64,000 nucleotides of DNA from Stercorarius parasiticus (taxonomy: Eukaryota > Chordata > Aves > Charadriiformes > Stercorariidae): contig VWZL01002555.1 in NCBI GenBank assembly GCA_013396915.1, positions 341,494 through 405,493 of the forward strand. Direction: 5' to 3'. Made by a program: the position numbers and the translations under genes. Position 1 is the stretch's first letter. Every line of letters begins with the position of its first letter. This document shows, piece after piece, positions 52,266 to 64,000 of this stretch. Under the pieces are notes generated by a model that worked only from the letters and a program-made list of their open reading frames with translations, had not been told where the DNA came from and did not search any database.

Positions 52266-55200
52266 AATACCTGTAAAAATTAAAATTCTGTTGTACTATG
52301 GAGAAAGTTCTACTTTGTCCACGACCGGGGCACAAAGGGAGTCATACAATATCTAGCTATTCTTTTAGGCTTGTTATTATGCCTTGTGCATCAGAAAGTA
52401 ACCTCCCATGTCCAAAAAAATCAATTTCTTGTAAAATTATGTCACTGGTTGGGAGTTTTCCCCGCTTTTGTCCTCTGCAATGTTTTTTCTTTGTTGAAAG
52501 TTTAAACTGTGTTTAACAAGTGTTCTTATTAAATATTTTGCTGTCAGTGGAGTTCTCATCCCTTTCCTGCAACCAGGAGTTACCATCATAAACCCAGTGG
52601 CATATTGGCTGCCTTGAAGTGCAATGAAGTTTTTCCCATTGTTTTGAGATTGCCCTTGAGGAATAGCATAAACGGTCTTATTTCTCCGTTTATTCTCAAA
52701 CTGCCTGGTAACCAGGCTGTGGTCAAACTATTGCGAGTGACCAGGTAAGGACAGGACACAAAGCTGCCATATCTCAGGTCAGATGCATTAGCTAGCCACG
52801 TGCACAGCTACAAGTCCATTACAAGCCTTACTTACATTATCTTCATTAACTTTCTTAACACTCGCCTGCTCTGATGAATTCATCTCATGTTGAAAGCCGA
52901 CTTCTGTTTCTATTTGTTCTGAGGTTGGAATTCCATCAAATCTGTCTTTAATTTTCCAGACCAAAATAGTATAGATGAATTTTTACCTGGATCAAAAATA
53001 GGAGACCTTATTCACATTAGTAATGTTAGCACTTTTCTTCTCATGTTAGTACTAATGTATATATTTCTCTTGTTGATCTAATGCTCTACATTGTCCCTTT
53101 ATGATAGTTCCGCTTCGTATATAGTGAACCCTATGGCATTGGGTGTATTTTATGATAAATGTTCTATTTCTTACTTGATACTCATATTTTTAGTTTAAAG
53201 TTTTCATGAGCTGATCTCCATGTTATGATTTTATATTTACAAAAGACTACTCATATAGCTATTACACGAGTTCTTTAAGGAATTATGATCCACACACTGA
53301 TATCTCTTACACTATTTAACATGTGTCAAAATAAATATTAGAAAAATCCTTTTTAATGCAAAATAATATCTGCATGGATATTGCACAAATCTTTACCAAC
53401 TGAAATACTATTTGAAGATTTCCATTCCAAAGCAATTACCACTCCTGCAGAAGAAAGCAGCTGATGAAACAGGGGGCAGAAAAGAGCAGTACTTAATCCA
53501 TTATCACATCCCAGTAATGCTAATCTAGGTGTAAGATTAATTTGGACTTCAAACATATTAAAGCAGAAAAATAAGATTTGCTTCCCGAAATGTTCAAAAG
53601 ACAGTATATCCATATGATAAGATTCAACATTTACTGCAACCTTTTGTCCATAATATGCATTTGAAACCAGCTCCTTCAGTTCATAATTTATCTTAGAAGT
53701 TTAGTAAAAGCTAATACAAAGAGATGGTGTATGGAAGCATTTACAAGACACAAACATGGATTTTAATATGGGAAACAAAATTTAATCAAGGAACGCATTT
53801 CCAAAGCAATCCCTTCAGTATTTCTCTCACATAAACTTATAAAATTATTTGGAAGTAGTGTTTTCTTTGTTTTCATCTATGATTTTTCTGCTCTTTTCAG
53901 TGCTATGCTTTTCCCTAAGAACTTGACAGCTACTTGATAATTCAATTCAAAAACATTTGGTTTAGGCTGCCTGATCTTAGCAGTTGAGTGTATTATTTCT
54001 AAAGTAATTTTTTCCCAAACAGAAGAATTCAATAACCTATCAGCTTATTTCACAGTGGTAACGGTGAATAACCTCTATCTCACTACCGTTAAATCTAAAG
54101 TTAACTGGTTTCAAATTTGCTAGTTTTTCATTTTGGTTTCACTGGTTTTGATTTCTGTTCAGTTTATAAAGGCAAACACTGCTTAGCACATTCTGACAGA
54201 TATCTTTTTTCATTTGGGATTTCAAACTGCTCAGTGTACATACTATTTGACCCAAGAACTCATTTCAGTATAACAACAATTAACATTGTGTATAAAGACT
54301 GAGATGTGAAGGCACTGCAGGACTCTGGTCTTCAATGTCCTTCTGGGTTCTTACAGTTTCTACATCCTGCCTCATGGCTTTCGGCATTCATCTGCCTGCC
54401 TCCTTAATTTTCTGTCACTTAACAGAGCTCTCATATCACCCAGCCAGTACTGAAGTGTAGGTTCAAATGTATACCTATTTTTTTCAATGCTACATATATT
54501 AGAAGACCGAAGTCTTGTTCGCTATACTCCGTGTTTTAGACTCACGTATGTCAAACTCCAGGTTAAAATCTTTTGCTAATGTTTTGCTTGAGTTTGGTTT
54601 ACCTTCTGCTAACAGAAACCAATTTTTAACCTTCCAGCACAAAGTAAGGTAATGATGTTTTCAGGGGGGAGTGGGAGGAGGCGCATCTTTTTGTTCCTGC
54701 TTGTCCTTGGTTTAACATTTCAACATTCATTATTCTCATATTATCTCATTTTTAATTAAAACAGATATCCTCTGAATTTGATTTAAAATTTTAACCTTTA
54801 AAAATTAATATCATGTTCAAATGCTATTAATGTTTATCTCTACCTTATGGTGCTCTCAGCTGTATTTTATGATCTTTAGAGTTACTTTGACTCCCTTGTC
54901 TATGTTTTCCAAGAACAAGTCTTTAAGATACCCTCTGTTCGGAAAAATACTCCATCCAAGGAATTAAGCACAGCCTTTTGCTACAACTTAAAATATATTT
55001 ATAGCTATTTTTATCCTTTGTCTGCATCATTTTTCATTTCTGTTTCTGGCTGCTATGAAGCATTTTAGCACTATGCAAATTAGCAACAACACAAATACCA
55101 AACGGAAGATTCCAGGGGGGAGGGGAAGGAAGGGAATAATTATTTAACAGTAAAGTCAATGTTATTTCAAACAGATCATCTTGTCCAAATATATCTGTTT

Positions 55201-56040
55201 GCATAGTTGAAAGACTGTGAGAAAGAGCAGAAACAAGATTTTGAAAGGCATGTTAAGTAAAAGCCTATAGTATTGCTCAAACTGTTGCAAAATATTGTGC
55301 TTAAAACCAACTTCTAGCCATAACACCAACTATCAATCACTATCTGTTACACTAATAAAGGGATTTTATTCTATTTTTGCTTTTTTAAAATTGACATACA
55401 TCCAAGACTGTAAGTGGCAGAGAATGTGGGACATGGATGACATTTAGGAAAGAATCCTCATTCATTACAAGAGTTATAGAAGGTTTTTTCCCCTATATTT
55501 TTGTAGCATAATACAGTCCCTAAACCTGCTTGTTACACAAATATGAAATAGGAATTTCTTTTTTTTTGAGAGTTCTATTAGAACTGACTCGGCATCTCAG
55601 ACTGTTTGAGCGCTTGCAACTTTCACATACAATTTGGGTCACCCATCTTTCTCCATCCTAACAACAACTTGTTCCACACAAGAAGATTGTAAATTTATGC
55701 CAGTCTTTGGTTCATTAAAACAAAGTGTTCATTTCTTCCTTTTTATAAAATAAACCAAAGGCAGATCAATCAATTCCATAAAAACACTCAGCAAAGATCC
55801 AAAAGCCCAGTCTATATACAAAGGTAGCCTATTTTTATTTTTACAGCTAAATATCTTGCTGTATTTTTTTTTTCTTCAGGAGAGCAGGGGGGCTCTTGAA
55901 ATACCAAAAGGAATTATTTTAATGCTTTCTCAAATCTGCCTCCTAGGAGTTTAGAAGCACTAATTCTTTACCAAGAATACTTGGGGAGAAATTGAGTTGG
56001 CTAGCTGGGAAAAAAAATGCAACCATTCTATTTAAAACAT

Positions 56041-56165
56041 CACTTCTCCTCTCAAGTGGTCAGGTTTCATTTGCAAAATGCGCCCTGCTGCCATTAATTT
56101 AGCAGCCCTCTAATCAAGCTCACTTCCTGAAAGAAAAGTAGAGAATATTGAAAGGATTGTTGTTA
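56041..56165. promoter_or_regulatory. Candidate conserved noncoding element
   Basis: This block has ATTTGCAAAATG, GCTGCCATTAATTTAGCAGC (imperfect inverted repeat GCTGC...GCAGC around ATTAAT), CTAATCA and GGATTGTTGTTAA. The mix of octamer-like, homeodomain and SOX-like words in non-repetitive sequence is typical of developmental enhancers. This is inference only. Confidence 0.25.
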
Positions 56166-59100
56166 AACTCCAAAATTTTCAGAAAACAGAAGAAACTTAA
56201 GTATGAAGCCTCATCTCAAGTCCCATTATACAACACGCAGAGTTCTGTGATGCTGTTTGACTTCACTCGCAGAACAACTGGGATCTGCACACTGTGGCTT
56301 CAAGATAAATGAGGAATGACAAAGGGAGGCAAAGCCTTCTTGTGAGAAGGCTTCAATTTGCCTACAATGGGGAATTTTTCTAAGTTTAAAAATAAAATAA
56401 AAAATAAGTAGTTGTTTCCTGAAATACTTACTTTCACCTGATACTGTGACCAGAGCAGAAAGAGACCAACAAAATCAGAGTCTTCAAGAACCCCAGGCAC
56501 CAACACTAGATTGCTTTGTTTAAAATATCAGTATCAGGGTATTTAAATTCATTTTACTTCAGGAAGAAACTAGGTCACCCGAGGATTAAGGAATAAATGA
56601 ATGAAAGCCATACACCAACCTCTTAAACAATAAGAAAACACAGTTGTTTCTGGTTGAAAGGTGAAGTTAGTAAAACTGTTTGTTAGTATTATATTGTCTG
56701 CCAAAAAACACAAGCATGGAATGGAAATAACTTCATCTGTAATTCACTTACTAAAGACCAAGAGAACTATTGCCTCTCAGGGAGAAGTCAAAAATCAAAA
56801 GAAGTTACATGCCACACAGTAACCAGACTAACTTTCTCTGAAGTCATTGCAATTTTACCTCAAATGCTATTTTGTTTGATTTTTTTAAAGAAAAAAAATA
56901 TGGTTATCTTGTGGTACACAATCACTACACAAAAAGATGAAGTTATTTGTGCAAGTAACACAAGGCTAATTCTACCCCAAACCCATCTCATTCCACTGCC
57001 TTCAATTTTATACAAGTTATGCGAGGGCTAGCTGTCAAGAAATCATTCTTTTTAAAAAGTAGGAGTTAAGTACATGGAAAATTGGCAGTTGCCAGCAACA
57101 GCACATGAACTACCTCTCAGCTCACCATTTAGACATGTAACTGGATTTTTTACCTGGCTACAATCACCTCCCCATCACTGTCAAAAAGAAGGAATTCTCT
57201 TACAGTACCATTTTTAGGTAACTCGTTTCACCAAGATTGCTGCGATCCATACAACCAGGCAAGGTACAAGCTATTTCTCTTGATTCACGGTAAATCAATA
57301 GTATGTTTCCAGCACCACACAGCTAAATTACATCTATTGCATCTGCTGCTGAAAGCTGTATGTAAGGGCATGGTTTTTCTTTAGTATTTCATTTTTATCA
57401 GTCCCCATGGTACTACATTGCATTCTATGTTATATTATGCCGTAACAAAAATGATTTTACTACATCACTCTATCATCTGTCTAAACTTAATCAAGCACAA
57501 CATTGCTTTCTGAAAGTCTACAGTAGTCTTGTGTCCCTGAGGGGCTTTCTTCATGGTAGCCACTTTGGAAGAAAAATATCAGCTCAGCACTGTCAAACTA
57601 TCAAAATTTACAAGCAGGCAGTCAACAGCACACAGCAAAACTGTCCCCGATCATAGCTGTTAAAACATCTTTAATATTTGTCCATTTCCATACAAGAAGT
57701 TTTGGATGCTATTTCATAAATGTTTTGAGAGACAAAGTGCAACAGAACTGCCAGGTTTAAATTTGGCCCACAGAGTTTGAAGGTAGGGCCTGCAAAAACA
57801 GGCAACAAGCTAAGAACAGGAAGCTGCATGACATTGACACTTAAGAAAGGAATCGAAGATAAAGCTAGAAAAACAAACAGTAACTGACTAGAGACCATTA
57901 GAAAGACTAAACTGTCAAGCCCACAGTCTTTGTAATCCTCATATCAATCTGAAACGTAGAACCACTCATGTCCCTGTTTAAGTCACCCCCAATCTTTTTG
58001 TTGCCCTGACCTCATCACAATCCATTCCTCTAGCCTTTAAATTTATCCTCATTGTTTAAGTTTTTTTAAGATTCGAATTGCCTCCCAACAGGCACTCAAC
58101 AATTAGCCCCCACAGGGGCATCTCTTTTCTAGTCAGTACACATTCTTCCACCTTGGACAAACTGTTCACTACAATTATGAAAAATAAAGCTAAGCTAAAC
58201 TACACACATTTTTACAGAGGAGATCACTACATATACCTAAAGACAAAGAGCAGCATAATATTGGACACACTTCATAATAGTCTGAGGGCCACAAATTCAT
58301 TGGGAAGGAGACGACCATGGGTTTGGCTTGTTCTATTTCAAACCAACGTAGCCTGGAGTCATTACCAGCATGTACAAGCCACAGCTCACAGAACAAATGG
58401 AGCAGAAAGGACCTTATTCACGGACTGCACTAACCTACCCCCAGTGACATCTGATATCATTTCATTTTTTTGGCTGCCAATACAAGTGACATTTATTAGC
58501 CTATGCTGATACAGAACAAGTGATAAATGTCAAAGTCAATTAATATTTTCATATTTTGATGAAAGTAATTTAAAAGTAATTATATCAGGATACAGTTGTT
58601 TAAGCTATGCCATACAATAGGCAATAATTATATTCATCCTCATTCTAAACATAATTTTATCACACTAATATCCTAGAGCATTTTGGAAAGAGAAACCTTC
58701 AACTACAAAAGCATCTGTTGTGCTAAAACAATTTGATTTAAAAGGAACATTGCTATTAGTAAAATGAGTCATTTATAGATTTGACCAAAGACAGGTAAAA
58801 ACAAAGTCGAACCACTTTCCATCCAGACAATTATTTGTTTGTATTCATAGACAAAGTGCTGCTAACTTCAAAGCCCTGACTTTAATGATATATATCTCAT
58901 CTCTGAACAGAAATACAAAACTATAATGCAGTTATTTAAGAAAGAAGAAATTCATTAAAAGGACAGCAATGACTATGTCGGGATACCTTCTGCATAGAAA
59001 GTGGAAGAATTAATTCACTATATTACGAAAAGCCTGCAGTAGAACACTTTACCCAAATGCCCACAGCAGACAATAACATGTCAGGATGCATGGAAAAAAT

Positions 59101-62100
59101 GGACCTTATTACCTTCAAACATATCAATAAAATTGACATGGAAGAATAGTTAAGGACAGTAAGGCTGAATGTTTAGAATAAAGACCATCAAAATCTGAAA
59201 CAACTTAATACTTTTTATAGTGGATATCATTTTTGATCCTTAAAGCAAAAAAAGAAACTTTAAAAGAGTTTAAAAGTTTAATCATATAGAAGCATTTATG
59301 TAAAATGCCATGTATTATGTACTTATGCTATAGTATACAATAATTCAAACTGAAATTAGCTTTCTAATATGGAATAAATAAGACTATCAAAATCAAATTA
59401 ATAGATGTATAACCTACCAGTCTTTCTTTTAGGCTCTGAATCACAAAACTACAAAATGTGATTTGTAGTAAATTTTCCAAACAGAGAATGATTTAAAAGC
59501 TCATAAGTCAAGTTTAAGGAACTCTGTACTGCATTATTTACAGTATAAATACAATGTTTCTGCAAGATACAAGTAAAGTGAAAATGCATACATTTTACAT
59601 ACACTTTTTAAAGCATACATTGCTACATTAAACCTAGCATTCCCATACCACTTGAATTTCCTGTGGTTTTAGGTGGCATTTATTTTGTTTAGCTATTTCT
59701 TTCAAATGTGCCACTCATAGCCAGGCCAGAAGTTACACTACTTAACCTGCATGATAATTAAGAAAAACCTTTAACAAGTAGAAACATCAACATCCAGATA
59801 GCAAAATTTTAGTAAGTCCACCAAAGCCAACTCCACTTCTTTGATTCCTCAAAGAGTACATAAACTTTTGACAGTTTGTTCCTGTAAGAAAAAGGCTGCT
59901 AAAGTGTATTACAGATTTGAAACTTCAGAGTATATCCACACAGTTGAACACAAACTACAGGGGATACCTGAACTGTCTTGGATACAGAGAAAAATAGTTG
60001 TATTTGCACACTGCTCTGGTGGGCAAAAAGACTCTGCTGCTCACAGTAATCCAGATACCTGCATCTCTCTGTTGTGTTAGGTATGCATATCAAAAAAGTC
60101 TAGGGTATGCAATTCTTAAAAATAAATCCCATTTGAGGGCTTAATATCATATACTTCAGAGAATTACACAAAAACACCACAGATATTTTGCACAGACACA
60201 CTTTGGTGTCTACAAATTACTCTGTATTTTGTAATAGCTTCTAGAAATTCAAGAACAACCAACCTTGAAAAGCCTATCTTGTCTTGATCCCAGAAATCAT
60301 AAAATCCTGTACCTTCTAGAAGTCCCATAAATTCTAATGGCTTCAGTAAAGCAATTTAATACGAAGTAAAAGAGGAACAACTGCTAAATCATATGGGAAA
60401 CACTGCAACATATTTACAACTGACTTTAAATGTCTCTCGACATTTTAGAGAGCCTTTTCTAGGTGTTATTAAAATACTGCAACTCATAATATACTTTTTT
60501 TTGTCATTTATTTGACTAGTAGCCAGAATTTACAAATATTCACAATGCAAAGATACTCCATATTTATCCCTTGAAAATATGAGAGGGCTACCTGCCCCCA
60601 ATCAATACTGATAGCTTTTCAAAATTAGATTTTCACTTGGCATGTTTTAATTAGGTTTCCTTTTACAAAAACCACTATCTTCCAGTGTATTAGAGAAACT
60701 GAAGAGGCAACCACAATCAGCAGAACTGACAGGAAAATAAAAAAGTGCTCTAACCAATTTCAACTTCTAGGCTGATGACATAAGCCTAGAAGCAAAATAC
60801 ATGCTGCCTCACTGCAGGACGTTTCTTCTCATTAAAAGAGGTAAGTGGGTCTGTGTAAGCAGTGAAGACTATTAAAGATAAGCAGATTAAACACTAGTCT
60901 TGCAGCATGGTAGCAGCACGTTGTGTTGCTAGGTTGGAGAACAGGGTTTTCTTTTAAGATTTGGGATTTCCAGCACTAAGCAAGTACAAAATGGAAGTGA
61001 TATTAACACAAGCGAAGCACCCCAAGTGGCTATTGGTGAGGAAAAGAAACAAAAGCCACTGTCTACACAGCAACCCCTGCAACTACCAGCAGCAGCAAAA
61101 ACTATTCATTGTGCCCTCCTGGCAACAAGCAAGTCTATCAAGCAGACACTTTCAAGCCAATGAAATGTATGAAAAAAGATATTACTGTTTATCCTTGGGA
61201 AGAACTCCTTTGTCCAACATCTACTTAGACTCAGAGGCACACACACGCAACCATTCTTTCACATGGTCATCTGCTAATAAAATCTTTCTTCCTGAAGTAG
61301 TAGAATTAATTATTGGCATTTTTATCTTTTCTCACAAGCTGAAAATAAAAAGTTTAATTCGGCTTCACAAGCATTCACAAAGTCCTTACTGACAATTTGA
61401 AAGCACTTATTTAAGCATAACTATAGCAAATTATCAGACCAATTTAACAATACCCCGAAGACAGGAGGTAAATGCTATCTTTTCTGCCTGAACAAACCAT
61501 TTAACCTTTTATCCTTGTCCATATTTGAAGGACTTTTTATTCTGACAAGGTTTCACATTTTTCCCTTGGTATAATTTCTAATGTCTTCAAAGTGAATGCC
61601 AAAACCACGTGCTCCCTAAACTCATTTCCACTCATTGCAAAGTGGGCCCCAAGCACCAATCCTGAAAAATCAGACCAGTGCAAAAGCTCACGTGCCAGGC
61701 AGATATCCACCAAAAATCAACAATGCTCCATACCGCTCTGAGCATGAATCCTCAGTCCTACAGTGAGATGCAGCATACTCATACACACCATAACAAATCA
61801 TTTTCCTATGTTATAACATATGGCATCCAAGCACAAGATTGTAATAGACTCGCATAATAAAAATTCACTATTTGTTTCCACAGACTGAGTTTGGTCAAAA
61901 GAAGTTGCTTAAGACTGATCTAGTTAATGAATTTTAGTAACCATTCATCTGTGGTCAGTGTTCCTCAGTCCTGCTTCTCACTCAAGTCCCTTCAGATGCT
62001 CCACCTGAGCCGAAGACAGTGCACAATGTCCAGCTAGTCTGGGCACCCAACTATTGACCCGCCAACCTAGCCATAACAGCAAGTTCATTTGGCCTTCACC

Positions 62101-64000
62101 ACTGTACTAACACTAAAGCAGATCCCCCTCCTTCTGTCAACTGCTAATTTTCACAGAAGATGAAGAACTTAAGGTATCTTTTGGACATCTTCTCCAGACC
62201 AAATTTTAATTAATTTCAAGTGTTGAACTGGGAAAACTGTTACTGGGAAAATAGAAACCAAGTCTAAGCACAAAATCTTGTTTCTTTTGGAAGTTAGCCT
62301 AAAAATATGACCTTTTTTAAACTCATATTTTTAAAAGAAAAGATGTCTACAATTTCAGTATCTGCATAAATCATTTTTCTGTCTCTTCTCGTATTACCAC
62401 CTCTTCTTCAGATGTCAGTATAACTGGTGACTACCTACATCATCACTGTTGGAAGCCCTTCAGCAGACATCTGATCTGTGGATTCAGTTATGTTCCTGGT
62501 AAATCTGTAAGCAGTATAAAATAAGTCTCGTTAATGCAAAGAATCTAAATTAGGAAGAAAATGTGATTATGTTCCAAGGGAAATTTGTTTTTTCTTTTGC
62601 AGTTTTGCATTCTTCAAGTAACTGTAATGACAAGTAACTACAGAAATACACCCTAAATTATTCCAGACTTCAGATGTGAAACTTTACACCCAAATTTCTA
62701 ATGTTATCTTCCAGAGGTAACTTTCATAACTCAAAGAAATATCCACATTTTTTCTAAACAATTTCAATAAAATTGTCTTTCTTCTTCCTAAAGAACACTT
62801 AAGCTTGAACTTTCAAATCAGACCTGTCAGCTTTGCTTTGATATAAACATAACACGGTCATTCTTCTGTTGTCTTAAGACAAAAGCCATTATTCCATGTA
62901 TACACAAGAACACTAGTGGTAATTCCAGGAAGCCAGCATATGCACCGATGTTTAGCTTGATTAAGAGTAATATTATCCAATTTATACTGTTCATTATTCA
63001 AAGATTTTAGAAGAATGCTATTTAAAATTATCCTCTCAAAGATTATGACGAAAGATGCTCAAACTTTTAAATCTCAATTTGTGAGTGTTTTTTCACCTTT
63101 GTTTCTTTTAAACACATCATAGGTATCCCAAAAGGATATACATCTCTAATATAGGAGAGATAAACCAATCCCCTTCAAAACCCAAATGTTTTCTTGTGTT
63201 TCAGCATACTTTCCATCGTCTCCCAACAAGCCTCAAGCACAAAGAAAATTATATGGTCCAGGCCAAGCCCCAAACCAAGATGAACAACATCCCTGGCCAG
63301 ACCAAGTTTTGTTTGTGGAACTCTGAAGCGAGGATCTAGGGCAGTAGAGGGAGTTTAAAGCGGGGTGCAGAGTCACTGAAAGTTATCAGATGGTTTGCAG
63401 AGCTCAGCATAGCTCTAGAACACATGTAAGTCAAGAAAAACACACCACAAGAATGAAAGATGTAAAGATGAGAGAAATCTATATAATTTTAAAAAGTCAC
63501 TCAAAGTCAAATTTCTTCTAAAGGCTGTAAAAGCAAAGCCAGATTTCTCCTGAGAGTGGGCGCCAGTATTTCCCACAGCAGGATACCTTGTAGCAGGTAG
63601 TAGCAAAAACTCAAGTCCAATAGACTCATAATATCTGAAGATTTTCACATGTGCATGTATGCATGCATTTTCCTGCTAAATTTAAAGTTAGCATTTACTT
63701 TAAAGTTAATTTAAAATTTATGAATTAACCTTTCAGTTAATACATATTTCAAAAGTTTTAAAAAAGCAGAACAAAAAAATCAAATTTTGAGTGCCATTCA
63801 CAATCTCCCCTCACCATAAACAGCTTCTTTTCCTTTATAGAACACAATTTCTACTTTTAGCTTTTTATAAAAATACTGTAAAATGCAACATTCTTACTAA
63901 CTGCACGCTTTATTAGATCTTGTAACCAGCTCTGTAGCCAGCCAGAAATGTCTTCAGTAATTATGAAAGACACTCTTGAGGAAACAAAATTGAAGAGCAT

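Larger units (their letters stand above)
34572..64000 (-). other. MAST4: MAST4 intron 5' of the KELSLPRRGS exon
   Basis: Apart from the CR1 fragment and the CpG island, this is AT-rich sequence with no MAST exon. The upstream SLTASL-type exon, if the long isoform exists here, must lie beyond 64000. It contains simple TA tracts (36.6, 41.3 and 51.1 kb), poly-A/T runs, a short direct repeat (47.7 kb), an ORF cluster (51.5 kb) and a possible conserved block (56.1 kb). 49.0-49.6 kb is more GC-rich and repeat-like but could not be assigned. Nothing else was identified. Confidence 0.65.

Noticed and set aside
58078..58509. 143-codon plus-strand open frame
   Set aside because: No ATG at its start, no recognised domain, and length compatible with chance.
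60961..61392. 143-codon plus-strand open frame
   Set aside because: Begins at a non-ATG codon; composition and length fit chance; no splice or poly-A support.
1..64000. CRISPR arrays, operons, phage, tRNA or rRNA genes, complete retroviral genomes
   Set aside because: No spaced direct-repeat arrays, no tRNA or rRNA sequence and no recognisable gag/pol/env or paired LTRs were seen; the DNA is vertebrate intron.

Overview
This window looks like a piece of a bird genome. It is about 60% AT, has no dense coding, carries an unmistakable CR1 retrotransposon tail, shows vertebrate splice signals, and has one CpG island. It has no operons, plasmid or phage features and no CRISPR. Almost all of it is intron.

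Two short exons identify the host gene. On the minus strand, 34540-34571 is a 32-nt exon reading KELSLPRRGS, with perfect splice sites and intron phases 0 and 2. That peptide is the conserved N-terminal segment of the MAST kinases MAST2 and MAST4, which continues as F-CRTSNRKSL. A second minus-strand exon at 10783-10877 carries a start codon and encodes a 24-residue N-terminus beginning MSDSFWTVLSNF and ending MLRRSK. This resembles the N-terminus of MAST1 (MSDSLWTALSNF...). It ends in the same phase 2, so it would join the same downstream exon as S-CRTSNRKSL. The gene is most likely MAST4 (microtubule-associated serine/threonine kinase 4), because of the very large introns; MAST2 is the alternative. 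In chicken MAST4 is expected on chromosome Z (human 5q12), from known synteny and not from this sequence. The common CRTSNRKSL exon and the kinase and PDZ exons are not in the window and should lie beyond base 1. The earlier 5' exons should lie beyond base 64000.

Layout on the minus strand, in transcription order (high to low coordinates). 64000-36000 is intron, with simple repeats, an unexplained cluster of small ORFs near 51.5-52.3 kb and one possible conserved noncoding block near 56.1 kb. 35.48-35.83 kb is a CpG island holding four helically phased CACCC/GC boxes, a perfect 11-bp hairpin and a plausible untranslated first exon. 35.27-34.95 kb is the CR1 fragment, followed by the 32-nt exon. 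34.5-10.9 kb is a 23.7-kb intron with a MIR-like SINE and several candidate regulatory blocks. The MAST1-like alternative first coding exon follows with its presumed promoter. The last 10.8 kb is intron, with an unusually long open frame on the opposite strand at 5.25-6.14 kb.

The two coding exons are mutually exclusive. Splicing the KELSLPRRGS exon into the 10.8-kb exon hits a stop codon after four further codons. The window is therefore the promoter-choice and N-terminus-choice section of a kinase gene. Homology calls rest on recognition of short peptides; no alignment could be run.
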